DNA of 64,000 nt from Cucumibacter marinus DSM 18995 (GTDB lineage: Bacteria > Pseudomonadota > Alphaproteobacteria > Rhizobiales > Devosiaceae), in contig NZ_KE386980.1 in assembly GCF_000429865.1 (NCBI RefSeq), positions 118,890 through 182,889 on the forward strand, given 5' to 3'. This document shows, in pieces, positions 41,312 through 50,486 of this stretch. The position numbers were made by a program, and so were the translations under genes. Numbering within the stretch: position 1 is the first letter of the stretch; each line of letters opens with the position of its first letter. The notes beneath the pieces are model-generated. The model was not told the origin of the DNA, did not search any database, and saw only the letters and a program-made list of their open reading frames with translations.

Positions 41312-42793
41312 TTATTCAAATCGCTCTGGCAGTTGGCTGTCCTGTACCAGATTGGAGAAGCGCGTCAATTCGGCCTCGAACGCAAGTTCGACGGTACCGG
41401 TGGGACCGTGACGTTGCTTGGCGATAATGACCTCCGCCTTGCCGTGGACTTCCTCGGCTTCCGCAAGCCATTTCAGATGGTCTTCCGTCCCCGGCTTCGG
41501 CTGCCGGTTCTGGTGGTAATATTCCTCGCGATACACGAACAGCACCACGTCCGCATCCTGCTCGATCGAACCCGATTCGCGCAGGTCAGCCAATTGCGGG
41601 TGTTTGTCCTCGCGCGCTTCCACCTGCCGCGACAATTGCGACAGGGCGATGATGGGCACGTCGAGCTCCTTGGCGAGCGCCTTGAGGCCGGTGGTGATTT
41701 CAGTCAGTTCCTGCACGCGGTTGTCCGATGATCTGCGCGACCCGGACAGCAATTGCAGATAGTCGACCACGATCAGGTCGATGCCTTTTTGCCGCTTGAG
41801 GCGACGGGCGCGCGCAACGAGTTGCGAGATCGAGATGCCACCAGTGTCGTCGATGTAGAGCGGGGCATCCGCAATAGAGTTCGAGGCGGTGACGAGCTGT
41901 CCGAACTGGCTCTCATGGATGTTGCCTCGCCGGATATCGGAAGACGAGATTCCGGCCTGCTCGGCAAGAATACGCGTTGCGAGCTGTTCGGAGGACATTT
42001 CGAGCGAGAAGAACGCGACCCGTCCGCCATCGACCGTCTTGATGTGGCCATCGGGTTGGGTTTCGCCCTGCCACGCCTTGGCAATGTTGAACGCGATATT
42101 GGTCGCCAGCGAGGTTTTCCCCATCGCCGGTCGACCGGCAAGGATGATCAGGTCCGAGCGCTGCAGCCCGCCCATCTTGCGGTCGAGATCGATGAGGCCG
42201 GTGGCGGTACCGGAAAGTGAGCCGTCGCGGCGATAGGCTTCTCCGGCGAGATTGACCGCATCGCGCAGCGCGACATTGAAGGCCTGGAACCCGCCTTCGT
42301 ACCGGCCGCGCTCGGCCAGCTCGAACAGCGATTTTTCAGCGTCCTCGATCTGGCGGGCAGGGGACTGCTCGACCGGCGAGTCATAGGCATCGGCCACCAT
42401 CTGCTCGCCGACCGTGATCAGCGAGCGCCGGATGGCAAGGTCATAGATCGCCTGGCCGTAATCGGCAGCGTTGATGACCGTGGTCGCCTCGGCGGCCAGC
42501 CGGGCGAGATAGTGCTGCATCGGAATATCGGCGGTCAGTTCGTCCGGCAGATGGGTCTTGGCGGTGATCGGGTCGGCGGTCTTGCCGGCGCGGATGATCT
42601 TGGCCAGCACCGCATAGATGTCCTGATGCACAGGCTCGTAGAAATGCTCGGGCTCGAGAAAGTCCGAAACGCGGTCGAAAGCCTCGTTGTTCACCAGAAC
42701 CGCACCCAGCAGCGCTTGCTCGGCCTCCACATTGTGGGGGGCCTGCCGATAGGTTTCGGGCTGTGCCACGTCGAGCCGTCGCACCGCTTCCAT
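41312..42793 (-). CDS. dnaB: Replicative DNA helicase
   Basis: Hexameric fork helicase, 493 residues. N-terminal domain begins with the usual PHNVEAEQALLGAVLVN; RecA-like motor with Walker A GRPAMGKTSLA (about residue 212) and Walker B LIVVDYLQLLSG; SRQVEAREDKHPQLADLRESG is the DnaB arginine-finger region. No intein. A 13-bp palindrome and the rpsF-operon terminator precede it. Confidence 0.97.
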   Translation of the reverse strand: MEAVRRLDVAQPETYRQAPHNVEAEQALLGAVLVNNEAFDRVSDFLEPEHFYEPVHQDIYAVLAKIIRAGKTADPITAKTHLPDELTADIPMQHYLARLAAEATTVINAADYGQAIYDLAIRRSLITVGEQMVADAYDSPVEQSPARQIEDAEKSLFELAERGRYEGGFQAFNVALRDAVNLAGEAYRRDGSLSGTATGLIDLDRKMGGLQRSDLIILAGRPAMGKTSLATNIAFNIAKAWQGETQPDGHIKTVDGGRVAFFSLEMSSEQLATRILAEQAGISSSDIRRGNIHESQFGQLVTASNSIADAPLYIDDTGGISISQLVARARRLKRQKGIDLIVVDYLQLLSGSRRSSDNRVQELTEITTGLKALAKELDVPIIALSQLSRQVEAREDKHPQLADLRESGSIEQDADVVLFVYREEYYHQNRQPKPGTEDHLKWLAEAEEVHGKAEVIIAKQRHGPTGTVELAFEAELTRFSNLVQDSQLPERFE

Positions 42794-42908
42794 ACGATCC
42801 TCCAGAGGTGATTGGATACCTTTTGTTTACCATCCGTCGCGCCACCGCAAGGCGGCAGAACCAGAAACAGGTCCCGGCAGGAAGAATCTCGGATTCGGTA
42901 TCCGGTCA

Positions 42909-42921
42909 CCGTGAATCACGG
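42909..42921. promoter_or_regulatory. 13-bp palindrome upstream of dnaB
   Basis: CCGTGA-A-TCACGG is a perfect inverted repeat located 115 bases before the dnaB ATG. Position suggests an operator or RNA hairpin; no binder can be named. Confidence 0.35.
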
Positions 42922-42956
42922 GGATAACCGTCAAAGATTCTATACCACCGGCGCTG

Positions 42957-42986
42957 GCAAACAAAAGGCCGGGGCGAACCCCGGCC
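42957..42986 (-). terminator. Rho-independent terminator of the rpsF-rpsR-rplI operon
   Basis: On the minus strand GGCCGGGG, tetraloop TTCG, CCCCGGCC (42967-42986), then TTTTGTTTG. Perfect 8-bp stem, UUCG loop and T-run. Confidence 0.88.
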
Positions 42987-43017
42987 TGATGCAAACTGAT
43001 TCGGGTTGAAGAGGCGT

Positions 43018-43665
43018 TTAGGCCTTGTCTTCTTCCTCGCCCTCGGCGGTGTCGGCATCGCCTTCGGCTTCCGCTTCGCCTTCGCTTTCCTCAGCCGCGG
43101 CCTCGAGTTCTTCCGGCGCGCCTTCTTCGAAGATTTCTTCGGTTTCGGGGGCTTCGTCTTCCTCGATCTCGTAGCTGACGACGGTCAGGTCTTCGCCTGC
43201 CGCCTGACGATCGGCTTCATCGTCCGAACGGGCCACATTGACCAGGACCCTGGTCTCGACTTCCGCGTGCAGGTTGATGGCAACCTCGTGCACACCGACC
43301 GACTTGATCGGGCGGGAAAGGTCGACCTGCGAACGCTGAACGTCCGAACCGGCGGCCTGCAGTGCCTCTGCGATGTCGCGCGAGGTGACCGAGCCATAGA
43401 GCTGGCCGGTTTCACCCGCCTGGCGGATGATCACGACCTTCTTGCCGTCGACGCCCTGGGCGATGCCCATGGCCGCGTCGCGGCGCTCGGCATTGCGCTG
43501 TTCGATGACGGTGCGCTCGGCTTCGAACTTCTTGCGGTTGGCTGCGGTCGCGCGCAACGCCTTGCCCTGGGGCAGAAGGAAGTTGCGGGCGAAACCGTTC
43601 TTCACGGTCACTTCGTCGCCAATGGTGCCGAGCTTGCCGACACGTTCGAGCAGAATGACTTGCAT
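43018..43665 (-). CDS. rplI: Ribosomal protein bL9 with long acidic C-terminal extension
   Basis: 50S protein with the usual N-terminal rRNA-binding part (MQVILLERVGKLGTIGDEVTVKNGFARNFLLP) and linker. At 215 residues it is longer than the ~150 of E. coli L9; the extra ~60 residues are acidic and low-complexity (from EEDEAPETEEIF to EGEEEDKA). No extra gene (for example a DUF2232 membrane protein) lies between it and rpsR, only a 76-base gap. Confidence 0.95.
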   Translation of the reverse strand: MQVILLERVGKLGTIGDEVTVKNGFARNFLLPQGKALRATAANRKKFEAERTVIEQRNAERRDAAMGIAQGVDGKKVVIIRQAGETGQLYGSVTSRDIAEALQAAGSDVQRSQVDLSRPIKSVGVHEVAINLHAEVETRVLVNVARSDDEADRQAAGEDLTVVSYEIEEDEAPETEEIFEEGAPEELEAAAEESEGEAEAEGDADTAEGEEEDKA

Positions 43666-43741
43666 GTTTCTCTCCTATGCTGTCCCGCCTCAAGGGCGGT
43701 TAGAGGCCCGAAGGCCCCAGCGCGCTGTGCTCAAAAAGCGC

Positions 43742-43996
43742 TTATTGAACCACGAAAGGCAGAAGCCCGAGGAAACGGGCGCGCTTGATGGCCTTGGCCA
43801 GCTCGCGCTGCTTCTTGCCCGACACGGCCGAAATCCGGCTCGGCACGATCTTGCCGCGCTCGGAGACGAAACGCTGCAGAAGGCGCACGTCCTTGTAATC
43901 GATGACCGGCGCGTTGGGGCCGGAGAACGGGCAGGTCTTGCGGCGGCGCTGGAAGGGCCGACGGACCTGGGTGGTGGTGAGATTCTTGATCGCCAT
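43742..43996 (-). CDS. rpsR: Ribosomal protein bS18
   Basis: 84-residue 30S protein with the conserved [29 protein letters not shown] and [20 protein letters not shown] core. Between rpsF and rplI as in most bacteria; binds 16S rRNA with S6. Confidence 0.97.
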   Translation of the reverse strand: MAIKNLTTTQVRRPFQRRRKTCPFSGPNAPVIDYKDVRLLQRFVSERGKIVPSRISAVSGKKQRELAKAIKRARFLGLLPFVVQ

Positions 43997-44020
43997 GATG
44001 AATTCTCCTTGCTGCCCGGC

Positions 44021-44374
44021 TTAGCGGCGCGGCCCGCGGCGTTCGCGGTCGTCGCGCTTCTGCATCATGGCCGAGGGGCCTTCCTCATGCGCATCGACGC
44101 GCACGGTCAGGAAACGCAGAATGTCTTCGTTGATCCGCATCTGACGCTCCATTTCGGTGACGGCGGAAGCCGGCGCCTCGATGTTGAGAAGCGTGAAATG
44201 GGCCTTGCGGTTCTTGCGGATCCGGAACTGCAGGGACTTCAGCCCCCAGTATTCGGACTTCTCGATGGAACCGCCATTGGAAGTGATGACATCGCTCAGG
44301 GTCTTGGTGAGATCCTCGACCTGCTGGGCGGAAACGTCCTGGCGCGCCAGGAACACATGCTCATAAAGGGGCAT
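44021..44374 (-). CDS. rpsF: Ribosomal protein bS6
   Basis: 30S protein and S18 partner; 117 residues, [20 protein letters not shown] at the start and [22 protein letters not shown] centrally. ATG 44374 is preferred over a non-homologous upstream extension of the frame. First gene of the rpsF-rpsR-rplI operon; a leader of about 200 bases precedes it. Confidence 0.96.
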   Translation of the reverse strand: MPLYEHVFLARQDVSAQQVEDLTKTLSDVITSNGGSIEKSEYWGLKSLQFRIRKNRKAHFTLLNIEAPASAVTEMERQMRINEDILRFLTVRVDAHEEGPSAMMQKRDDRERRGPRR

Positions 44375-44481
44375 GAAAACGCCTTTCGTTGTTACAGTCC
44401 TGTCCGCTCGCCGGCGCAAAGCCTCAATGAAGCCATCAAAAGGCGTTCAAAGATTCCTTCCAAAGAGCGGGAACACGGGAG

Positions 44482-44506
44482 GCCGGCACCGTTCCTGGTG
44501 CCTGGC
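44482..44506 (-). promoter_or_regulatory. Hairpin in the rpsF leader, possible S6:S18 control element
   Basis: GGCACC (44485-44490) pairs with GGTGCC (44497-44502) over a six-base loop, extended by GCC/GGC across a one-base bulge. Many bacteria regulate rpsF by an S6:S18-binding leader hairpin. I cannot match the specific CCG signature, so this is a location-based suggestion. Confidence 0.25.
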
Positions 44507-44584
44507 AGGTCATGACGCTTTCGCCAAAGACGAACGAGCCACGACAAGCCCCTCCGTTCAGCTCCCGGCCGAACGAACCGGGCC

Positions 44585-44613
44585 TAGCTATGCGTTCCCG
44601 TGGGAAAACTCAA
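44585..44613 (-). promoter_or_regulatory. Candidate promoter for rpsF
   Basis: On the minus strand TTGAGT (44613-44608), 17-base spacer, TAGCTA (44590-44585), preceded by C as in alphaproteobacterial CTTGA -35 boxes. It would leave a leader of about 200 bases. Confidence 0.4.
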
Positions 44614-44641
44614 GCAATTTCTCATGAGGCGGGGCATTGCC

Positions 44642-44669
44642 TTGACTTCAACAAGCTTGACGCTATTAG
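44642..44669 (+). promoter_or_regulatory. Candidate promoter for fabD
   Basis: TTGACT (44642-44647), 16-base spacer, TATTAG (44664-44669). About 75 bases before the fabD ATG, with AAGGAGG next to the start codon. Confidence 0.5.
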
Positions 44670-44743
44670 CCATGCGCTGCGCTTGCCAATTGCGCCAACT
44701 TGCCCAATCTTGGCGAAGCGCCGACCAAGGAGGCCGATAAATC

Positions 44744-45691
44744 ATGGCGGACAGGGCACTTACCTTTCCCGGACAGGGCAGCCAGACCGTTGGCATGGGC
44801 AAACCGCTCGCTGACGCCTACCCGGAAGCAAAAGCCGTTTTTGAGGAAGTCGACGATACCCTTGGGGTCTCTCTTTCCTCGATCATGTTCGAAGGACCCG
44901 ACGACAAGCTGCGGCTGACCGAAAACGCTCAGCCCGCGCTGATGGCCGTTTCGATGGCTGTGATCCGTGTGCTGGAGGCGCGCGGCAAGACGGTGCCGGA
45001 CATGGCCAAATATGTCGCCGGGCATTCGCTGGGCGAATACTCCGCCCTGTGCGCCGCCGGCTCGCTGACCATCGCCGATGCCGCCCGGCTGCTGCAGATC
45101 CGCGGCCGCGCCATGCAGCAGGCCGTGCCGGTGGGCGAGGGCGCGATGGCCGCGATCCTCGGCCTCGATCTCGACGCAGTCACCGAAATCGCCGCCAATG
45201 CCGCCCAGGGCGACGTCTGCGAATTGGCCAATGACAATGCGCCTGGCCAGGTCGTGATCTCCGGTTCCGCCGCCGCCGTCGAGCGCGCCGCCGAGCTCGC
45301 CAAGGCCCGTGGCGCCAAGCGCGCGCTGATGCTGCCGGTGTCTGCACCCTTCCATTGTTCTTTGATGGAACCTGCTGCCGAAGCCATGCAGGCCGCGCTT
45401 GCCTCGGCCAGCGTCAAGGAGCCTTCGGTTCCGCTGGTGGCCAATGTGCTGGCGGCTCCGATTTCCGATCCCGCCGAAATCAAGCGCCGGCTTGTCGACC
45501 AGGTGACCGGCCGCGTCCGCTGGCGCGAATCCGTTGAATGGCTTGCAGGCGAAGGCGGGGTGACCCAACTCATAGAAATCGGCGCCGGCAAGGTCCTCAC
45601 CGGACTGGCCCGCCGAATTGCAAGCGACGCCGATGCCACAGCGGTCGGCACACCCGAAGACATTGACGGCTTCATTGCCACTCTCGCCTGA
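44744..45691 (+). CDS. fabD: Malonyl-CoA:ACP transacylase
   Basis: Loads malonate onto ACP for fatty acid synthesis. Active-site Ser95 in AGHSLGEYSA and His in APFHCSLMEP (about 204); FPGQGSQTVGMG at the start is the family hallmark. 315 residues. AAGGAGG precedes the ATG. Heads fabD-fabG-acpP-fabF. Confidence 0.96.
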   Translation: MADRALTFPGQGSQTVGMGKPLADAYPEAKAVFEEVDDTLGVSLSSIMFEGPDDKLRLTENAQPALMAVSMAVIRVLEARGKTVPDMAKYVAGHSLGEYSALCAAGSLTIADAARLLQIRGRAMQQAVPVGEGAMAAILGLDLDAVTEIAANAAQGDVCELANDNAPGQVVISGSAAAVERAAELAKARGAKRALMLPVSAPFHCSLMEPAAEAMQAALASASVKEPSVPLVANVLAAPISDPAEIKRRLVDQVTGRVRWRESVEWLAGEGGVTQLIEIGAGKVLTGLARRIASDADATAVGTPEDIDGFIATLA

Positions 45692-45709
45692 TCTGGGGGA
45701 CCTCACTTT

Positions 45710-46447
45710 ATGTTCGATCTGACTGGAAAAAGAGCGCTGGTTACCGGTGCGAGTGGTGGTATTGGCCGCTCGATAGCCCTGGCGCTCGCCGAACAGGGGG
45801 CGACTGTCGCTCTGTCGGGAACCAATCAGGAGCGGCTGGCCCAGACCGCCGAAGCCATCAAGGGCGAAAGCCACACCCTGACCTGCAATCTCGCCGACCG
45901 CGACGCTGTCGAGGCTTTGGTGCCCGCCGCCATGGAGGCCATGGGCGGCATCGATATCCTGGTCAACAATGCCGGCCTGACCCGCGACAACATCTTCATT
46001 CGCCTCAAGGACGAAGACTGGGACACGGTCATCGAGGTCAACCTGACCGCTGCCTTCAAGCTCAGCCGGGCGGCCACCAAGGCCATGCTGCGCCAGCGCT
46101 GGGGCCGCATCATCCAGATCACTTCGGTGGTTGCCGTCGACGGCAATGGCGGGCAGGGGAACTATGCCGCCTCCAAGGCCGGGCTGATCGGCATGTCGAA
46201 GTCGCTCGCCAAGGAAGTGGCGACCCGCGGCATCACCGTCAATTCGATTGCCCCGGGCTTCATCACCTCGGCCATGACCGACATGCTCAACGACAAGCAG
46301 CGCCAGGTCATCCTCGACGATATCCCGATGGCTCGTCTCGGAACGCCGGAAGAAATCGCTGCCGCCGCCGTGTATCTATCCAGCCAGGAAGCGGCCTATG
46401 TGACAGGCCAGACACTGCACGTAAACGGAGGCGCAGTGCTCGTTTAA
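45710..46447 (+). CDS. fabG: 3-oxoacyl-ACP reductase
   Basis: NADPH-dependent SDR reducing beta-ketoacyl-ACP. TGASGGIGRSIA cofactor loop, NNAGLTRDN, and catalytic YAASK in GNYAASKAGL; C-terminal VTGQTLHVNGG. 245 residues. The gene follows fabD by 18 bases and uses the same promoter. Confidence 0.96.
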   Translation: MFDLTGKRALVTGASGGIGRSIALALAEQGATVALSGTNQERLAQTAEAIKGESHTLTCNLADRDAVEALVPAAMEAMGGIDILVNNAGLTRDNIFIRLKDEDWDTVIEVNLTAAFKLSRAATKAMLRQRWGRIIQITSVVAVDGNGGQGNYAASKAGLIGMSKSLAKEVATRGITVNSIAPGFITSAMTDMLNDKQRQVILDDIPMARLGTPEEIAAAAVYLSSQEAAYVTGQTLHVNGGAVLV

Positions 46448-46493
46448 ACGGGCGGATTTGCTGGTTTTGCCAATATGGTCAAAGCCAAAAAAG

Positions 46494-46502
46494 TGTGATA
46501 AT
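46494..46502 (+). promoter_or_regulatory. Candidate extended -10 promoter upstream of acpP
   Basis: TGTGATAAT, an extended -10 element, in the 188-base gap before acpP. No good -35 at the right distance. An own promoter for acpP is common, given the high demand for ACP. Confidence 0.35.
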
Positions 46503-46635
46503 GCCCGCGCACTAAATGGGCCGACATGCAGAGATCTGACGCAGCTTGCCCGGCGCGGGGCCCCGGAAACCGGGATGTTTGACATCACACCGCGATAGAA
46601 CGACAACAGTTAATTGGAATAGAGGAATACCGACC

Positions 46636-46872
46636 ATGAGCGATATCGCCGATCGCGTGCGCAAGATCGTTGTCGAGCATCTCAATGTTGAGGCCGACAA
46701 GGTGACCGAAAAGGCCAGCTTCATCGATGACCTTGGCGCCGACTCCCTGGACCAGGTTGAACTGGTCATGGCGTTTGAAGAGGAATTCAACGTCGAGATC
46801 CCCGATGACGCCGCCGAGTCGATCCAGACCTTTGGCGATGCCGTTTCTTTCCTTGAGAAGGCCGTCAACTAA
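46636..46872 (+). CDS. acpP: Acyl carrier protein
   Basis: 78-residue four-helix carrier. Phosphopantetheine attaches to Ser in [13 protein letters not shown] (about residue 37). Very acidic as usual. Downstream of fabG after a long leader, followed by fabF 51 bases later. Confidence 0.98.
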   Translation: MSDIADRVRKIVVEHLNVEADKVTEKASFIDDLGADSLDQVELVMAFEEEFNVEIPDDAAESIQTFGDAVSFLEKAVN

Positions 46873-46923
46873 CCAGCGGCCGATGGGGCCACATCGGTCC
46901 CGGGCCTTGGCCGGAGAAATGCG

Positions 46924-48195
46924 ATGACGACGTTGCGGCGTGTCGTGGTCACCGGACTCGGTATCGTTTCCCCCATGGGGGCCGATGTCGAAATCGCGTG
47001 GCGCAACATTCTTGACGGGAAAAGCGGGGCCAAGCGCGTCGATGAATTCGACGTGGATGACCTCGCTTGCCAGATCGCCTGCCGGATTCCGGTAGGCGAC
47101 GGGTCGAACGGCACCTTCAATGCCGACGACTGGATGGAACCCAAGGAACAGCGCAAGGTCGACCCGTTCATCGTCTACTCGATGGCCGCGGCCACCCAGG
47201 CAATCCAGTCGAGCGGCGTGCCGCTCGACACCGACGCCCAGAAGGAACGCTCCGGCGTTCTCATCGGCTCGGGCATTGGCGGTATCGGCGGTATCTATGA
47301 CGCCTCGGTCACCCTTCATGAGAAGGGCCCGCGCCGCATCTCTCCTTTCTTCATTCCCGGCCGGCTGATCAATCTCGCCGGCGGGCATGTCTCGATCCGT
47401 TTCGGGCTCAAGGGGCCGAACCACGCTGTCGTCACCGCCTGTTCCACCGGCGCCCACGCCATCGGCGATGCGGCACGGCTGATCGCGCTCGACGATGCCG
47501 ATGTGATGGTGGCTGGCGGCACGGAATCCCCGGTTAACCGCCTGTCCCTGGCTGGCTTTGCCGCCTGCCGGGCACTTTCGACCGGCTTCAATGACCGCCC
47601 GACAGAGGCCTCGCGCCCCTATGACAAGGGCCGCGACGGGTTCGTCATGGGCGAGGGGGCAGGCGTTGTCGTGCTCGAAGAGTATGAACACGCCAAGGCT
47701 CGCGGTGCGACCATCTATGGCGAAGTGATCGGCTATGGCCTGTCTGGCGATGCCCACCACATCACCGCACCTGCCGAAGACGGCAATGGTGGCTATCGCT
47801 GCATGCAGGCTGCGCTCAAGCGCGCTGGCGTTTCGATGGCCGATGTCGATTATATCAACGCCCACGGCACATCGACCCCGCTCGGCGATGAAATCGAGCT
47901 GGGTGCCGTCGAGCGCCTGCTTGGCGATGCTGCGGCGAATGCCACCATGTCCTCGACCAAATCGGCCACGGGACACCTGCTCGGTGCTGCCGGCGCAATC
48001 GAGGCGATTTTCTCGCTTCTGGCGATGCGCGACAACATCGCGCCGCCGACGCTCAATCTGGTCGATCCCTCGATCGAAACGCCGATCGATCTCGTGCCGC
48101 TCAAGGCGCGCGAGAAAGAGATCAACATCGCCTTGTCGAATTCATTCGGCTTTGGCGGCACAAACGCGTCGCTGGTTTTCCGCTCGGTCGACTAG
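46924..48195 (+). CDS. fabF: Beta-ketoacyl-ACP synthase II
   Basis: Elongating ketosynthase with catalytic Cys173 in TACSTGAHAIG, the two His in NAHGTSTPLGD and SATGHLLGAAG, and C-terminal SNSFGFGGTNASLVF. 423 residues. Third enzyme of the fab run, followed by a 25-base hairpin. Confidence 0.97.
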   Translation: MTTLRRVVVTGLGIVSPMGADVEIAWRNILDGKSGAKRVDEFDVDDLACQIACRIPVGDGSNGTFNADDWMEPKEQRKVDPFIVYSMAAATQAIQSSGVPLDTDAQKERSGVLIGSGIGGIGGIYDASVTLHEKGPRRISPFFIPGRLINLAGGHVSIRFGLKGPNHAVVTACSTGAHAIGDAARLIALDDADVMVAGGTESPVNRLSLAGFAACRALSTGFNDRPTEASRPYDKGRDGFVMGEGAGVVVLEEYEHAKARGATIYGEVIGYGLSGDAHHITAPAEDGNGGYRCMQAALKRAGVSMADVDYINAHGTSTPLGDEIELGAVERLLGDAAANATMSSTKSATGHLLGAAGAIEAIFSLLAMRDNIAPPTLNLVDPSIETPIDLVPLKAREKEINIALSNSFGFGGTNASLVFRSVD

Positions 48196-48213
48196 ACTTC
48201 GCTACAGCATTTG

Positions 48214-48238
48214 CCGGCCCCGTCACATGCGGGGCCGG
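48214..48238 (+). other. Hairpin after fabF
   Basis: CCGGCCCCG (48214-48222), loop TCACATG, CGGGGCCGG (48230-48238). Nine perfect pairs but no T-run on either side. May act as a Rho-assisted or RNA-stabilising element between fabF and mltG. Confidence 0.5.
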
Positions 48239-48351
48239 AAATCTGCCTTCAACGGTTCTCCACACACAATTTTCGCCACGATCCGGTGCTTGCAATCGGG
48301 GCCGCGCCACGCCAATAAGAGCGCGGTCCAAGAAGATTCCGCAGGGACGGT

Positions 48352-49533
48352 ATGAGCGACAAGAAAAAGAAAGCCCGCCGCAAAGGGCGGCGCAAGCCCA
48401 ACCCGATTCTTCAATTGCTCAACGCCATACTCCTGCTGATCGTCATCGGCATTATCGGCGTGTTCGCAGCGCTTTATTTCGGGGCCAAGCAGTTTCACGC
48501 CACCGGTCCCGCGACCGAGGAAGCGGTGTTCCTTGTGCCCAGCGGCGCATCGCTCGCAAGCGTTGCTGCCGGCCTTGAGGAGCAGGGGCTGATCGACAAC
48601 GAGTTCGTGTTCCGCTTCGCCACGCTGATGCAGAAAAAATCGACCGACATCAAGGCCGGCGAGTTCCGCATTCCGGCAGGCGCATCCATGGCCTCGATCC
48701 TGCATGAGATCACCGAAGGCACACCCATCGTCTACCAGGTCACGATCCCCGAAGGCTTCACCTCCTGGCAGGTTGTCGAGCGGTTGAAGGCCGCCGAGCA
48801 TCTTGTCGGCGACATCGAGGCCCTGCCGCCCGAGGGCTCGCTATTGCCCAATACCTATGCCTATGAGCGCGGCGATACCCGCCAGAGCGTTCTCGAGGCA
48901 ATGGCCGGCGAGCACGAAACCGAACTCGCCCGGATCTGGGAAGGCCGCGCCGAGGATCTGCCCATCGAAACCCCGCAGGAACTCACTGTGCTGGCCTCGA
49001 TCATCGAGAAAGAGACAGCGGTGGCCGAGGAACGACCACGCGTCGCTGCGGTCTTCGTCAACCGGCTCAAAGCCGGCATGCGCCTGCAGTCGGACCCCAC
49101 CATCATCTATGGCATCACCCAGGGTCAGGGGCCGCTCGGCCGGGGGCTGCGGAAGTCCGAAATCGAGGCGGAAACGCCCTACAACACCTACGTGATCAAG
49201 GGTCTGCCGCCCGGACCAATCGCCAATCCCGGCGTTGAATCCCTGCGCGCTGCGGCCAATCCGGCCCAGACCAAGGACCTCTATTTCGTCGCCGATGGCA
49301 CCGGTGGACACGCGTTCGCCGAGAGTTATGAGGAGCATCAGCGCAATGTGGCCGAGTGGCGCCGCATTGAGGCGGAGCGCGAACGCATCGCCCGCGAGAA
49401 AGAAGCCCAGGAGGCTGCAGACGCGGCCGACGAGGCCGCGAATGCGGAAGTCGTGGAAGACGTAGCCGAGGGCGAAGAAACCGCCGATAGTGCAGGTTCC
49501 GACTCGCCAGTGGCTGCGGAAACGGCACAATAG
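48352..49533 (+). CDS. mltG: Endolytic murein transglycosylase MltG
   Basis: Inner-membrane enzyme cutting nascent glycan strands. Basic N terminus KKKKARRKGRRK, one membrane anchor (about 20-43), LysM-like domain (VPSGASLASVAAGLEEQGLI) and catalytic Glu in LASIIEKETAVAEERP. 393 residues, with an acidic Ala/Glu tail of about 50 residues beyond the YceG domain. Directly upstream of yicC. Confidence 0.94.
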   Translation: MSDKKKKARRKGRRKPNPILQLLNAILLLIVIGIIGVFAALYFGAKQFHATGPATEEAVFLVPSGASLASVAAGLEEQGLIDNEFVFRFATLMQKKSTDIKAGEFRIPAGASMASILHEITEGTPIVYQVTIPEGFTSWQVVERLKAAEHLVGDIEALPPEGSLLPNTYAYERGDTRQSVLEAMAGEHETELARIWEGRAEDLPIETPQELTVLASIIEKETAVAEERPRVAAVFVNRLKAGMRLQSDPTIIYGITQGQGPLGRGLRKSEIEAETPYNTYVIKGLPPGPIANPGVESLRAAANPAQTKDLYFVADGTGGHAFAESYEEHQRNVAEWRRIEAERERIAREKEAQEAADAADEAANAEVVEDVAEGEETADSAGSDSPVAAETAQ

Positions 49534-49567
49534 AGGCTTCGCCGAGGTCCAACCCGAGGAAGATGCG

Positions 49568-50476
49568 ATGACAGCAGCCATTCAGTCCATGACCGGCTTT
49601 GCCCGGCAAAACGGATCGGCGGCCGGTTGCAGCTTCACCTGTGAAATCCGTTCGGTGAATGCCCGCGGGCTCGACCTTCGCATGCGCCTGTCCCCGGGAC
49701 TCGAACCGCTGGAAGCGGAGATCCGGAAGCTTGTGGGGCGATACCTCACCCGCGGCGCCATCAACATGACGATCACGACCCAGCGCGACACCGCCGGCAC
49801 CGAGGTGATCGTCAACCACGACGCGCTGGAGGCGGTGCTGGGAGCGCTCGATACGCTTGCCGAACGGGCCCGAAAGGCCGACATCAAGGTCCGCAAGCCC
49901 GCACTCGACGGCATTCTCGGCCTCAAGGGGGTTCTCGATATTCGTGAGGAGGCACTGGCCGAGGACGAACAGGCGGCACTCAATCGTGCCGTGCTCGAAG
50001 GCGTTGAACGCGCCTGCGCGGACCTCGCTGCAGTGCGTCAGGCTGAGGGCCAGCGGCTTGCCAATATCGTTGCCATGCGCATCGATGAGATCGAGACCCT
50101 CGTTGCTGATGCCGAAGGCAATCCGGCGCGTTCGCGTGAAGCCATCACCGAACGGCTGCGCAAGCAGCTCGCCGAACTCTCCGAGGCCGGTGCGGACCTT
50201 TCCGAGGACCGTCTGCACGCAGAAGCGCTCGTTCTGGCGACCAAGGCCGATATCCGCGAGGAACTCGACCGCCTGACCGCCCATATCGGCGCCGCACGTC
50301 AGCTTCTCGAACGTGGCGGTGCGCTGGGCCGCAAGCTCGACTTCCTTGCCCAGGAATTCAATCGCGAAACCAACACCCTGTGCTCGAAATCGAACGATGT
50401 GAGCCTCACGGCTACCGGCCTTGACCTCAAGGCCGCGATCGATCAGCTAAGGGAACAGGTTCAAAACATCGAATAG
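49568..50476 (+). CDS. yicC: YicC-family endoribonuclease-like protein
   Basis: 302-residue protein with the YicC N-terminal MTGFARQNG..SCEIRSVNARGLDLRMRLSP and C-terminal FLAQEFNRETNTLCSKSNDV. E. coli YicC is reported as an endoribonuclease acting on small RNAs. ATG 49568 is chosen (GGAAG upstream). Located between mltG and gmk as in most Rhizobiales. Confidence 0.92.
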   Translation: MTAAIQSMTGFARQNGSAAGCSFTCEIRSVNARGLDLRMRLSPGLEPLEAEIRKLVGRYLTRGAINMTITTQRDTAGTEVIVNHDALEAVLGALDTLAERARKADIKVRKPALDGILGLKGVLDIREEALAEDEQAALNRAVLEGVERACADLAAVRQAEGQRLANIVAMRIDEIETLVADAEGNPARSREAITERLRKQLAELSEAGADLSEDRLHAEALVLATKADIREELDRLTAHIGAARQLLERGGALGRKLDFLAQEFNRETNTLCSKSNDVSLTATGLDLKAAIDQLREQVQNIE

Positions 50477-50486
50477 GCAGTACCCT

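Larger units (their letters stand above)
44375..44743. other. Divergent regulatory gap between rpsF and fabD
   Basis: 369 bases with no gene. It holds a promoter for each direction and, in the rpsF leader, a bulged hairpin. Otherwise nothing distinctive was found. Confidence 0.6.

Noticed and set aside
44375..44627. Short plus-strand open frame in the rpsF-fabD gap
   Set aside because: No ribosome binding site, no homology features, and overlaps the promoter region.
46579..46606. TTGACA at 46579 as a promoter of acpP
   Set aside because: No acceptable -10 sequence 16-18 bases downstream; the extended -10 at 46494 is a better candidate.
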